Shown here piece by piece: positions 52,369-61,214 of a stretch of DNA of 64,000 nt (its first letter is position 1; each line of letters opens with the position of its first letter). The position numbers and the translations under genes are program-made. This DNA comes from Nitrospirota bacterium (GTDB lineage Bacteria > Nitrospirota > JACRHJ01): assembly GCA_016212105.1 (NCBI GenBank), contig JACRHJ010000061.1, positions 1-64,000 of the forward strand, given 5' to 3'. The notes beneath the pieces are model-generated. The model saw only the letters and a list, made by a program, of their open reading frames with translations. It did no database searches and was not told where the DNA came from.

Positions 52369-53433
52369 ATGAAACAATACATTTGCTTTGCGCTTCTATT
52401 TCTGTTAATCACCTCTCCCATTTGCGCCCAAGCCGCTGCCGGCAAGGTGGGCGGCAAGGTCGTCCTCCAGACGAAGCCGGTCGAGGGTGCGTTCGTATAC
52501 GCGTACAAGGACCCGGCCGGCCTGTTCGCGAAGCTGCCGGACGGAGGCCCAGTCGTGACCGGCCCGGACGGGACGTTCGCCATGGAACTCCCCAGGGGCA
52601 AGTACTACATAGCCGCGAAGAAGAAGGGGGCAGGCCTGCTCGAAATTCTGGAGCCGGGCGACTTCTATTCCTTCTACGGCGGGAACCCGGTGGAGGTCGA
52701 GCCCGGACGTCCGGCTGAGGTCGTCCTGAACCTGGCCGTGAAGCCCGCGTCGGCGCCGGACACGGACACCAACGGCGGGCGGGGCGGCGTCGAGGGCGTC
52801 GCAACGCTAGACGGAGAGCCGCTGGACGGCGTCGTGATAAACGTGTACCTCGACCCGAACGAGGGCTTCCGGGGCATGGGGTATTACATGTCGCCGCCTA
52901 CCGGCGTGGACGGCAGGTTCCGCCTCAAGATGGAGGAGGGCACGTACTACATCGTCGCACGGAAGCGGTTGTCCGGGAACGTCGCCGGGCCTCTTCAGGA
53001 GGGCGACTACTTCGGCTACCTCGAAACGAACCCCGTGGTGATGAAGAAGGGCGCGCTCATGCACGTAACGCTGCCGCTGGTAAAGAAGACCTCCGACGTC
53101 TCGGCCGGCGGACACGGCAAGACGCTGGTCAAGGGCGTTATACGCGACATAAACGGCGCACCTGTTTCGGGCGCGTACGCCTGTCTTTACAAGGAGCCGG
53201 AGATGCTCAACCGGCCCGCTTACGTCTCGAAGCCGACCGGCCCGGACGGCGCGTTCGCCGTCGAGGCCCCTGTCGGCGGAGTATACTACCTCGGCGCGCG
53301 CGACGCCATCGGCGGGCCGGTCGAGCCGGGCCAGCTCTGGGGCCGGTACAACGGCACGGAAGACCACGCAATAAAGGTGGAGACCGGCGGCACTGTCGAG
53401 GGGTTGACGGTTACGGTGGAGAAGGTGGAATAG
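52369..53433 (+). CDS. exported protein with three CRL domains
   Basis: 354 residues. Signal peptide 1-22. Three CRL domains (about 24-125, 140-245, 255-354) with the repeated signature TGPDGTFAMELPRGKYYIAA, TGVDGRFRLKMEEGTYYIVA and TGPDGAFAVEAPVGGVYYLG. Domains 1 and 2 end in GDFYSFYGGNPVEV and GDYFGYLETNPVVM; the last has GGPVEPGQLWGRYNG. Same plan as the proteins at 57297 and 58638. ATG after AAGGATATTTC. No enzyme active site is seen. Confidence 0.88.
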   Translation: MKQYICFALLFLLITSPICAQAAAGKVGGKVVLQTKPVEGAFVYAYKDPAGLFAKLPDGGPVVTGPDGTFAMELPRGKYYIAAKKKGAGLLEILEPGDFYSFYGGNPVEVEPGRPAEVVLNLAVKPASAPDTDTNGGRGGVEGVATLDGEPLDGVVINVYLDPNEGFRGMGYYMSPPTGVDGRFRLKMEEGTYYIVARKRLSGNVAGPLQEGDYFGYLETNPVVMKKGALMHVTLPLVKKTSDVSAGGHGKTLVKGVIRDINGAPVSGAYACLYKEPEMLNRPAYVSKPTGPDGAFAVEAPVGGVYYLGARDAIGGPVEPGQLWGRYNGTEDHAIKVETGGTVEGLTVTVEKVE

Positions 53434-53439
53434 GTTTTA

Positions 53440-53757
53440 TGCAGGGGGCGACCCGCGTGTCGGCCCTGCTTGTCTTTGCGAGGAGCACGTTCGGCTGCGC
53501 TCATTGCAGGCTCCGCGACGCGGCAATCTCCGCCTTTAACTTCCTGGGCCCCGTGTCAAGCACGGGGAGACAATAGGGTGTCATTCTGAGCGAAGCGAAG
53601 AATCCGCCTGTATCCGGTGATTTCATGTAGGGGCGGGTCCCCGTGCCCGCCCTTCCCTTGAGCCTCAGGTTGTAGCTGCCCGATTCATCGGGCGATTTTA
53701 AAGAACGCCCCATAAATGGGGCAGCTACAACTTAAAGCTCCTGACAGGTGAGGGGGT
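53440..53757. repeat. gene-free stretch filled by palindromic repeats
   Basis: GGGCGACCCGCGTGTCGGCCC (53446-53466), a TTTGCGAGGAGCACG...CGCGGCAATCTC unit (53473-53530), GGGCCCCGTGTCAAGCACGG (53547-53567), GTCATTCTGAGCGAAGCGAA (53579-53605), GGGCGGGTCCCCGTGCCCGCC (53631-53653), CTGCCCGATTCATCGGGC (53677-53694) and a short GTGAGGGGGTTCCACC tail (53748-53763) that provides the ribosome site of the next gene. Confidence 0.9.
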
Positions 53758-53763
53758 TCCACC

Positions 53764-55626
53764 TTGCGTCTGTATCTCTTGCTCTTGTTCCTGCTCGTAT
53801 CCCTCTGCGCCCCCATGTCCTCCGCCGCATCTCTTCTAGAATACAAAGACGGCGATACCATCCACGAAGACACCACCTGGTCGCGCTCGGTAGTGATAGA
53901 AGGCGTCGTCTTCGTCCCGGAAGGCGTAACGCTTACGATAGAGCCGGGCACGGAAGTCCGGTTCGGTAAGAGCGATGCGGCCTACTCCGAAGGCGACGAG
54001 GGCTCGACCGCCGAGGTACTGATACCCGGCAGCGGCATCCGGGTCGAGGGCAGGGTCATCGCCCGTGGCACCCGCGACAAACGTATAACTTTCACGTCCG
54101 CACAGCATAAGCCCGCCCCCGGCGACTGGGGCTGCATATTCCTCGACCACTCCAAAGGCAGCATATTCAAGTACTGCAATTTCTCGTACTCCGCGTACAC
54201 GATACACGCGCACTTCTCCCGGTTCGACGTATCACGCTGCGTCATAAAGCAAAACGAGGATGGCAGCCGTCTCGGCATGTGCCGCGCCACGTTCGACCAC
54301 TGCGACATTACCGGGAACACAGGCAAGGGCCTCAACTTCCGCCAGTGCAGGAACACCGTAACCTTCTGCAACATCAGGGACAACCACGAGGGGATATTCC
54401 TGAACGAGAAGGACGAAGGCTGCGTCATCGAGAACAACAACATAACCGGCAACGCCGGGATGGCGCTCAGGCTCGGCGAGTTCCACGCGACCGACGTTAC
54501 ACTTAACAACAACTACTGGGGTACCGCCGACCTCGCCGAGATAGACAGGCTCGTCTACGACCATGCCGACGACCCGGAGATAGGCACCGCTTTCATAGGC
54601 CCGATGGCCGTCGAGGTCGCTGAGGCAGGCGTGGACGGTTTCGCCGTGAGCGTCCTCTGGAAGTTCAAAACAGGCGGATTCGTGGACTCGTCCGCCTGCG
54701 AATCAGGCGGCGTGGTCTACTTCGGCTCGTGGGACAGGAAACTCTACGCCGTAAAGGCGGGCACAGGCGAGCTTCTCTGGAGCTACGAGACCGGTGACTG
54801 CGTGGACTCCTCGCCCGCCGTGGCGGACGGGCGGGTCTATTTCGGGTCATGGGACAGGAACATCTACTGCCTGGACGCGGCTACCGGCTTGCTCGTCTGG
54901 AAGTTCACGATGGCAAAGTCGGAATTCGACGACCACAGGCAGGCCTCTCCGCTCGTCGAGGGGGGCGTGGTGTATATGGGCGGGTTCAACGGCTCTGTGT
55001 ACGCGCTGAAGGCAGAGAGTGGAGAGCTAATCTGGGAATACAGGACAGGCGGGCCGGTTCGGTCAAGGCCCGCGCTTGCCGGTGGTTTGCTGTACGTCGG
55101 CTCCGGCGACGGCAAGCTCCACGCCATCGACGCCGTCACGGGAAGCCTGCTCTGGACTTATGAGACCGGCGGGCCGGTTAACACGGAGCCGCTCGTCAGG
55201 GGCGGCAGCGTATTCTTCGGGTCGCGGGACGGGAATATCTACTTTGCGAACGCCTCCGGCGGCGGGCTAAACTGGGGCTTCGACGCGGCCGCAAGCATCG
55301 AATATTCCTCGCCTCTGTTGACCGGAAATGCTATAATAACCGGGTCGTCCGACGGAAAGCTGTACGCGCTTGACAAGGACACCGGCAAGCCGGTATGGGT
55401 GTACGATGCGGGGGCTGTCATATATTCGTCACCCCGGTACGTGAACGGGCTGGTGGTAGTGGGCGACAACTGCGGCGGCGTGCACTTCCTCGACGCGATT
55501 ACAGGCGAGAAAATGGGCTATTTCAAGGCCGGGGAGGCCGTCCAGTCCCTTTCCACGGGGCCCGACGGGACAATCCACGCGGGTTCCAGGGACGGTTACA
55601 TGTACGCGATAACAGGCGGCTATTAA
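53764..55626 (+). CDS. exported fusion of right-handed beta-helix and PQQ-type beta-propeller
   Basis: 620 residues from a TTG; signal peptide 1-22. Residues about 28-280 form a parallel beta-helix with the cap segment EDTTWSRSVV and GVTLTIEPGTEVRFG. Residues about 295-620 form a PQQ/YncE-type propeller of about seven blades, e.g. YFGSWDRNIYCLDAATGLLV and YVGSGDGKLHAIDAVTGSLL. The blade pattern is structural; enzymatic residues for PQQ binding are not evident. Both halves are typical of extracellular binding proteins. Confidence 0.9.
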   Translation: MRLYLLLLFLLVSLCAPMSSAASLLEYKDGDTIHEDTTWSRSVVIEGVVFVPEGVTLTIEPGTEVRFGKSDAAYSEGDEGSTAEVLIPGSGIRVEGRVIARGTRDKRITFTSAQHKPAPGDWGCIFLDHSKGSIFKYCNFSYSAYTIHAHFSRFDVSRCVIKQNEDGSRLGMCRATFDHCDITGNTGKGLNFRQCRNTVTFCNIRDNHEGIFLNEKDEGCVIENNNITGNAGMALRLGEFHATDVTLNNNYWGTADLAEIDRLVYDHADDPEIGTAFIGPMAVEVAEAGVDGFAVSVLWKFKTGGFVDSSACESGGVVYFGSWDRKLYAVKAGTGELLWSYETGDCVDSSPAVADGRVYFGSWDRNIYCLDAATGLLVWKFTMAKSEFDDHRQASPLVEGGVVYMGGFNGSVYALKAESGELIWEYRTGGPVRSRPALAGGLLYVGSGDGKLHAIDAVTGSLLWTYETGGPVNTEPLVRGGSVFFGSRDGNIYFANASGGGLNWGFDAAASIEYSSPLLTGNAIITGSSDGKLYALDKDTGKPVWVYDAGAVIYSSPRYVNGLVVVGDNCGGVHFLDAITGEKMGYFKAGEAVQSLSTGPDGTIHAGSRDGYMYAITGGY

Positions 55627-55696
55627 GGTACGGTTCTTGCATATGCAGTATAGAGGGGCGGCAGACCTTTATCAACCGTATCGCGGGTGTTGCAGG

Positions 55697-57109
55697 ATGT
55701 TCAGGAAAATAAATCCATCGTTGTTTTTGTCCGGCCTTGTCCTGGCCGTAATTCTGGCCATACCCTCCGGTTCGTATGCAGGCGGCCCGGCAACCCGCGT
55801 CACGGCGGAAAAGATAACCGCCGACACGACCTGGAAGGGGAGCGTGGTCGTCGAGAATACAGTCTCGGTAATCAAGGGCGCGACTCTCGTAATCAAGCCG
55901 GGCACGGTGGTCAGGTTCCGGAAGAACACCGGCCTCGAGGTACAGGGCGTCCTGAAGGCCGAAGGCGTCAAGGGGTCGCAGGTGACGCTTACGTCGGACG
56001 AGAAGAAGCCCGGGCGCGCGGACTGGTACGGCGTAAACCTGGGCGAGGCGGGCGAGGGCACGGTCCTGAAGCACTGCGTGATGGAGTACGCCGGTGTGCT
56101 CTCCATCGCCGCTTGCTCGCCGCTCATCCAGGACTGCGATTTCAGGCACTGCAACCAGGGAATCGTCATGGCGAGAAAGTCGTCTCCCGATGTAAGGGGT
56201 AACCGCATCAATGACATGAAGGACGGCGGGATTAGCTGCGAGATGGGCTCGGCACCGGCGATTACCGGGAACACGATAGACGGCTGCGGCCCGGCCGGGA
56301 TCAACGTCGGCAAGGATTCCCAGCCGGTCATCAAGGGCAACACCATTACCATCTGCGGCGTCGGCATCGGCCTTATGCAGCCGATACCGCCTGTCGAGGA
56401 CAACGTCCTGAAGAAGAACAATATCGGCATTTCGCTCAGCTCGGTCGGCGGCGGGCTCGTTATCAGAGGGAACAGGTTCCAGGACAACGAGACGGGCATT
56501 GCATGCCAGCAGTTCTCGTCACCCCTTATAGAGGGAAACACGATAAGCGGCAACAAGGAGGGCATCGTATGCTTCCGTGCGTCGAGCCCGATAATCAGAA
56601 AGAACGAGATAGCCGGCAACACAAAGGGCATAATCTGCATCCAGCTCTGCAACCCGCGCATCATCCAGAACGACATTCGTGGCAACAAAGAGGGCATCTA
56701 CCTGGACCTCTCGTCCTATGCGACGATAAACGGCAACAACATACACGAAAACGAGATGCACGTGGACCTCGGCAACATGTCCGCCGACTGGGAGCACCGC
56801 GTCAACAAGAAGCCGGTGCGCGGCAGCCAGGCCCAGACCGTCGGGATGTCGAACGCGGGCAGGGAGGCCCAGGTCCAGCCGGGAGACGGCTCGGAAGTGA
56901 TGGACTCCGTGGACGCGACCGGCAACTGGTGGGGCGCCAAGACCACCGAGGAGATGGAGAAGAAGGGCCCGGACGCGGACATCGCCGGGCTCAGGGACTA
57001 CCACGACCAGCCGACCCGCACCTACGAGGGCTACGAAGGTGTGTACGTCCAGGACAAGGTCAGGTACGAGGGCTGGAAGAAGACGAGGATTAAGGACGCG
57101 GGGCTGTAA
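55697..57109 (+). CDS. exported right-handed parallel beta-helix protein
   Basis: 470 residues. Signal peptide 1-31. The cap TADTTWKGSVVVENTVSVIK and GATLVIKPGTVVRFRK is shared with the two other beta-helix proteins of the cluster. More than ten rungs with NxIxGN-type turns follow (about 150-380), e.g. NTISGNKEGIVCFRASSPII. Rungs contain Cys at stacked positions. The C-terminal 90 residues are a charged non-helix extension. ATG at 55697; ribosome site weak. 70 bases after the fusion gene. Confidence 0.88.
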   Translation: MFRKINPSLFLSGLVLAVILAIPSGSYAGGPATRVTAEKITADTTWKGSVVVENTVSVIKGATLVIKPGTVVRFRKNTGLEVQGVLKAEGVKGSQVTLTSDEKKPGRADWYGVNLGEAGEGTVLKHCVMEYAGVLSIAACSPLIQDCDFRHCNQGIVMARKSSPDVRGNRINDMKDGGISCEMGSAPAITGNTIDGCGPAGINVGKDSQPVIKGNTITICGVGIGLMQPIPPVEDNVLKKNNIGISLSSVGGGLVIRGNRFQDNETGIACQQFSSPLIEGNTISGNKEGIVCFRASSPIIRKNEIAGNTKGIICIQLCNPRIIQNDIRGNKEGIYLDLSSYATINGNNIHENEMHVDLGNMSADWEHRVNKKPVRGSQAQTVGMSNAGREAQVQPGDGSEVMDSVDATGNWWGAKTTEEMEKKGPDADIAGLRDYHDQPTRTYEGYEGVYVQDKVRYEGWKKTRIKDAGL

Positions 57110-57119
57110 CCCGCACCTT

Positions 57120-57255
57120 GTACAACATTTCGTCATTCCCGCCCCGGCTTTAGACATACCGGGGTAAACTCCGGCGGGAATCCAGGAAGTTCATAATTCC
57201 TGGACCCCCCTTCGGCTTCGCTCAGGGCAGGCTCCGTCAAGCACGGGGCGACACA
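57120..57255. repeat. palindromic repeats between beta-helix and CRL genes
   Basis: A compound TCATTCCCGCC...GGCGGGAATCC unit with inner CCCCGGC stem (57132-57188), then a CTGGACC...GGGGCGACA unit (57200-57252) interrupted by CCTTCGGCTTCGCTCAGGGC. Confidence 0.88.
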
Positions 57256-57296
57256 AAAGGCGTTTGTTCAACCTGCTATCGGGGGTATCTTACCGG

Positions 57297-58385
57297 ATGA
57301 AGAAATTTATCGGGCTAACCTTGTTAATATTATTGGCGGTCCTGCCCGCCCTCACCCACGCGGACGGCACGGGCACCATCAAGGGCAAGGTCAACTGCGA
57401 GGGCAAGCCGCTCGAAGGCGCGTATGTACTGCTCTATTCCGGAAGCGAGGGCGGGTTCAGGGGAGAACCGGCAGTGACGGCCGGGCCGACAAAGGCCGAC
57501 GGCCTGTTCGAGGCGCAGGCCGCCCCGGGCAGCTATTACCTCATAGCCCAAAAGCGCACAGGCGGCAGGGACGGGGGCCTCGCGGCCGGCGACTACTACT
57601 CGTACTACGGCGGGAACCCGGTGGACGTCGGCGCCGGCGACACCATAAACGTCGGGATAAACTGCACGGCGATAATCGACGTGGGCAAGCCCCGCGTGAC
57701 GGGCGGCACGGGCATACGCGGCAAGGTGTACGCGGACGGGGCCCCGCTCGACCGCGCGCGCGTCACGCTGTACCAGGACGGCGACACCATATTCCGGGGC
57801 ATCGGGTACGCCTCGACGCTTACGAACAAGAACGGCGACTTCTCGTTCAGCCTCGAGCCAGGCACGTACTACGCGGTGGCGAGGAAGCGCGCGGGCGACG
57901 ACCGCATGGGCCCGCTGACCGCGGGCGACATGTTCGCCTACGCCCACGAGAACCCGGTCGAGGTGGTAGAGGACGGCTACTCGGTCATCTCGATGAACGC
58001 CGCGACCAAGCTCCTGAAGGTAAAGGAGTCCGGGCAGGAGGTCACGCTCGGCGGCACGGTAAAGGCGGGCGGGACGGTAATCAGCGGGACGGTTGTGGAC
58101 AAGGACGGCAGGCCGGTCGCGGGCGTGTTCGCGAGCGCGTATAGGGATTCGATGATGACCCAGAAGCCGGACTTCATGTCGCAGGCGACCGGGCCGGACG
58201 GCAGGTATGTCATAAACATCTCCGAGGGCGGTGAGTACTTCGTCGGCGCGCGCAACACCATAGGCGGACCCGCCGAGAAGGGCGAACTCCTCGGCCGGTA
58301 CGCGGGCAACGAGGACCATTCCGTGAACATCGCCACCGGCCAGAAGGTTGACGGTATAGACATCACGGTCGAGCCGGTGGAATAG
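57297..58385 (+). CDS. exported protein with three CRL domains
   Basis: 362 residues. Signal peptide 1-22. Three CRL domains as in the 52369 protein: GDYYSYYGGNPVDV and GDMFAYAHENPVEV close domains 1 and 2, and domain 3 has TGPDGRYVINISEGGEYFVG and GGPAEKGELLGRYAG. The DxDG-like turn of each domain (KADGLF, KNGDFS, GPDGRY) is kept. ATG at 57297 with GGGGGT ten bases upstream. Paralogue of 52369 and 58638. Confidence 0.88.
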   Translation: MKKFIGLTLLILLAVLPALTHADGTGTIKGKVNCEGKPLEGAYVLLYSGSEGGFRGEPAVTAGPTKADGLFEAQAAPGSYYLIAQKRTGGRDGGLAAGDYYSYYGGNPVDVGAGDTINVGINCTAIIDVGKPRVTGGTGIRGKVYADGAPLDRARVTLYQDGDTIFRGIGYASTLTNKNGDFSFSLEPGTYYAVARKRAGDDRMGPLTAGDMFAYAHENPVEVVEDGYSVISMNAATKLLKVKESGQEVTLGGTVKAGGTVISGTVVDKDGRPVAGVFASAYRDSMMTQKPDFMSQATGPDGRYVINISEGGEYFVGARNTIGGPAEKGELLGRYAGNEDHSVNIATGQKVDGIDITVEPVE

Positions 58386-58394
58386 AGTGGCGTC

Positions 58395-58605
58395 CTCGCC
58401 TGTCATTGCGAGGAGTCCCGCGTTTTGCGGGACGACGCGGCAATCTCCGCCTTTGTCCGTCATGACGACTAACTTCCTGGACCCCGTGTCAGGCACGGGG
58501 CGACATAATTGAATCCGTCATTCCCGCCCCGGCTTTAAGCATACCGGGGCAGGCTACAGCGGGAATCCAGGAAGTTGTAGCTGCCCGATTCATCGGGCGC
58601 TTTGC
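58395..58605. repeat. palindromic repeats between two CRL genes
   Basis: A CATTGCGAGGAGTCCCGCG unit with GCGTTTTGCGGGACG (58403-58447), CTGGACCCCGTGTCAGGCAC (58477-58503), a compound TCATTCCCGCCCC...GGGAATCC unit (58518-58568) and GCCCGATTCATCGGGC (58582-58598). Confidence 0.88.
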
Positions 58606-58637
58606 CTCTTTACTTGGAATCAGGACTGGAGCATGAC

Positions 58638-59765
58638 ATGACACTCAGAACAATAGCGGCATTCTTCGCCTTTGCCTTTATATTATCGGCCTCGCCCGCG
58701 TCCGCGGACGACACAGCCACGCTCGTCACGGCGAAGCATGCCGGCACCGGGTTCGAGGGCAGGGTCGTCTGGGAGGGCCAGGTCGTGGCAGGGGCGATGG
58801 TCTTCGCATACGCCAGCTTCGACGACATGCTCGCATACAAGGCGGCAGCCGTGTCCGAGCCTTCCGCCGACGACGGGACGTACAGGATGGAGCTGCCGGC
58901 CGGGAAGTATTACATGGTGGCGAAGAAGCGCGCGGACACGGCAGCCGACGGCCCGCTCGCCGTCGGCGACTATTTTTCTTTTCACGGCTCGAACCCGGTA
59001 ACGGTCGCCCCTGATGTATACACGCACGTCGGCTTCTCGCTCCTCAAGGAGACCGAGCAGGTCGCCTACGAGGACGGAGAGGACCCGGGCTCGGGCAGCC
59101 TCGCGGGCGAGGTGACGTACATGGGCGAGCCCCTGCCCGGCACGCTGGTACTGCTGTACCTGGACGCCAAGACCGACTTCAAGGGACTCGGTTACTCGTC
59201 CTCGCCTCCCACAGGTAAAGCAGGAAAATTCCGCGTGGACTTCCTCCCGGAGAGCGACTACTACGTCATCGCCCGGAAGCGCGCGAGCGGCGCGGGCGCG
59301 GGCCCGCTCACGGACGGCGACTACTTCGGGTACTACGTCGGGAACCCGGTCTCGGTCAAGGCAGGCAAGGTTGCGAAGATAAAGTTCGAAGTGCTGAACA
59401 AGGCGGGCGAGATAGGCAAGGAGGACAGCCTGTTCCGTAATACCGGCACGCAGATACGCGGCAGGATAACCGGCAAGGACGGCAAGGTGGTCAAGGGCGT
59501 GTACGCCTTCGCTTACCTCGACAAGGTCATGGCACACAAGAGGCCGGAGTTCATATCGCGCGAGGTGGACGACAAGGGGAACTACACAATCAACTTCTCC
59601 CAGGGCGGTACTTACTACATAGGCGCTCGCTCGGCATACGGCGACTCGCCCGGCATGGGCGAGTGGTACGGCAGGTACGACGTGACAGCGGACCACTCGG
59701 TCGTCGTGGAGACCGGCAGGCAGGTGGACGGCATAGACATGGTCGTGGAGCAGATACTGCCGTAG
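58638..59765 (+). CDS. exported protein with three CRL domains
   Basis: 375 residues. Signal peptide 1-24 (ends ASPASAD). Three CRL domains; domain 1 ends GDYFSFHGSNPVTV and domain 2 GDYFGYYVGNPVSV; domain 3 has FSQGGTYYIGARSAYGDSPG and MGEWYGRYDV. ATG at 58638 with GGAG upstream. Closest in plan to 57297, which it follows. No adhesion or enzymatic motif beyond the CRL fold. Confidence 0.88.
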   Translation: MTLRTIAAFFAFAFILSASPASADDTATLVTAKHAGTGFEGRVVWEGQVVAGAMVFAYASFDDMLAYKAAAVSEPSADDGTYRMELPAGKYYMVAKKRADTAADGPLAVGDYFSFHGSNPVTVAPDVYTHVGFSLLKETEQVAYEDGEDPGSGSLAGEVTYMGEPLPGTLVLLYLDAKTDFKGLGYSSSPPTGKAGKFRVDFLPESDYYVIARKRASGAGAGPLTDGDYFGYYVGNPVSVKAGKVAKIKFEVLNKAGEIGKEDSLFRNTGTQIRGRITGKDGKVVKGVYAFAYLDKVMAHKRPEFISREVDDKGNYTINFSQGGTYYIGARSAYGDSPGMGEWYGRYDVTADHSVVVETGRQVDGIDMVVEQILP

Positions 59766-59769
59766 GGTT

Positions 59770-60008
59770 TTTGTCTGTCATTCTGAACGAAGTGAAGAAT
59801 CTGCCTGTATCAGATAGAATTGTAGGGGCGCAATTAATTTGCGCCCGCACCGCTGAGTGTCATATCGCGGGACGACGCGGCAATCTCGGCCCTAAAAAAC
59901 TGAGATTGCCACGCTTCGCTCGCAATGACAAACAAGGCAACTTCCTGGACCCCGTGTCAAAGCCTGCCCTGAGCGCAGTCGAATGGGCACGGGGCGACAA
60001 ATAGAAGG
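59770..60008. repeat. palindromic repeats between CRL and beta-helix genes
   Basis: GTCATTCTGAACGAAGTGAA (59777-59810), GGGCGCAATTAATTTGCGCCC (59826-59846), a CGCGGCAATCTCG...GAGATTGCCACG unit (59876-59930) and a CTGGACCCCGTGTCA...GGGGCGACA unit (59944-60000) interrupted by AGCCTGCCCTGAGCGCAGTC. Confidence 0.88.
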
Positions 60009-60033
60009 AACGCGGCTTATTATGAGGTTATCA

Positions 60034-60885
60034 ATGAAAAACGCGTTAACCTGTTTGGTGCTTCTGACGCTCCTCTGCGCCCCGTCCGCGCACGCCGCCG
60101 GGCCGCTTTACTACGACAAGGCCGCGATAGACAGTGACACGACCTGGAGCGGGACAGTGGTGCTTCGCGGCCAGAACACGGTCAAGAAGGGCGCGACGCT
60201 GACTATAGAACCGGGCACGGTGGTCAAGTTCGTCTGGATAGACGACGACGGCGACAACATCGGCGACGGCGAGCTGAACGTCGAGGGCAGGATAATAGCG
60301 AGGGGGACGAAGGACAACAACATCCTGTTCACGTCCGGTCAGGAAAACCCCAAGGTCAAGGACTGGACCTTCCTGATGATTTCGGTTAACAAGGACAGCC
60401 TGGTCGAGTACTGCACGTTCGAGTACGCATTCACAGGCGTCCAGGTGCACTACTCCACCGCGACGATAAGGAACAACATATTCAGGAACAACTTCGAGGG
60501 CGTGCGTTTCTCGACGACGGACGTGATGATAGCGAACAACTACTTCACCGGCAACACCTACGGGATACGCTACGAGTCGAGGGGCTCCAAGACCACGGTC
60601 ACGAAGAACCTGTTCAAGGGCAACGAGTACGCCTTCTTCCCGGTCCAGAAATGCTCGTCGACGGTCAGGATATTCGGCAACGACATACTCGACTGCGAGC
60701 GCTACTACGTGAACATGGGCTACAACCAGCGCGAGGAGCTTGACTACACGAACAACTGGTGGGGCACGACGGACCCGGGCGAGATAGCCTCCGGCATGTT
60801 CGACGCGGGCAAGGACGAGACGCTGGGCCGGGTCGTGTTCGAGCCGTTCCTGGCCGGGCCTGTGCCGGGCTGTGGAGTGGAGTGA
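60034..60885 (+). CDS. short exported beta-helix protein
   Basis: 283 residues from the ATG at 60034 (GAGGT five bases upstream); an ATG at 60022 with AAGGA at a longer distance is possible. Signal peptide about 1-21. Cap SDTTWSGTVVLRGQNTVKKG and GATLTIEPGTVVKF, matching the other beta-helix proteins. An acidic DDDGDNIGDGE insert in the cap may bind calcium. Fewer rungs (about 110-240), then NNWWGTTDPGE near the end, a motif also seen in the 55697 and 53764 proteins. Confidence 0.87.
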   Translation: MKNALTCLVLLTLLCAPSAHAAGPLYYDKAAIDSDTTWSGTVVLRGQNTVKKGATLTIEPGTVVKFVWIDDDGDNIGDGELNVEGRIIARGTKDNNILFTSGQENPKVKDWTFLMISVNKDSLVEYCTFEYAFTGVQVHYSTATIRNNIFRNNFEGVRFSTTDVMIANNYFTGNTYGIRYESRGSKTTVTKNLFKGNEYAFFPVQKCSSTVRIFGNDILDCERYYVNMGYNQREELDYTNNWWGTTDPGEIASGMFDAGKDETLGRVVFEPFLAGPVPGCGVE

Positions 60886-60889
60886 TTGG

Positions 60890-61195
60890 ATTATTCACCA
60901 CAGAGTCACAGAGGCACGGAGGACGGCAAGGGAACAGGGGCTAATAACTACGGTGTCATTCTGAACGAAGCGAAGATTCTGCTGTTGACTTTGTAGGGGG
61001 CCGTACCAAGCGAAGCGCGTGTCGGCCCTTTCTAAGCGCCCGATAAAATTGGCAGCTATAACTTCCTGGGCCCCGTGTCAAGCACGGGGCGACAAGTAAA
61101 AGCAAGAGGGCAGGCACGGGGACCTGCCCCTACATAAAATCGGTTCCAGGTGTTCTCGTTTTCTCTGTGTCTCCGTGCCTCTGTGGTGCAAATTT
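60890..61195. repeat. composite repeat block bounded by inverted CACCACAGAG segments
   Basis: Left border TTCACCACAGAGTCACAGAG (60894-60913); right border holds its inverse, CTCCGTGCCTCTGTGGTG (61168-61185). Inside: GTCATTCTGAACGAAGCGAA (60955-60980), GCCGTACCAAGCGAAGCGCG (61000-61030), GCCCGATAAAATTGGC (61038-61054), GGCCCCGTGTCAAGCACGG (61069-61088) and GGGCAGGCACGGGGACCTGCCC (61108-61130). Confidence 0.85.
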
Positions 61196-61214
61196 CGATC
61201 ATGAGGTCTATGCA

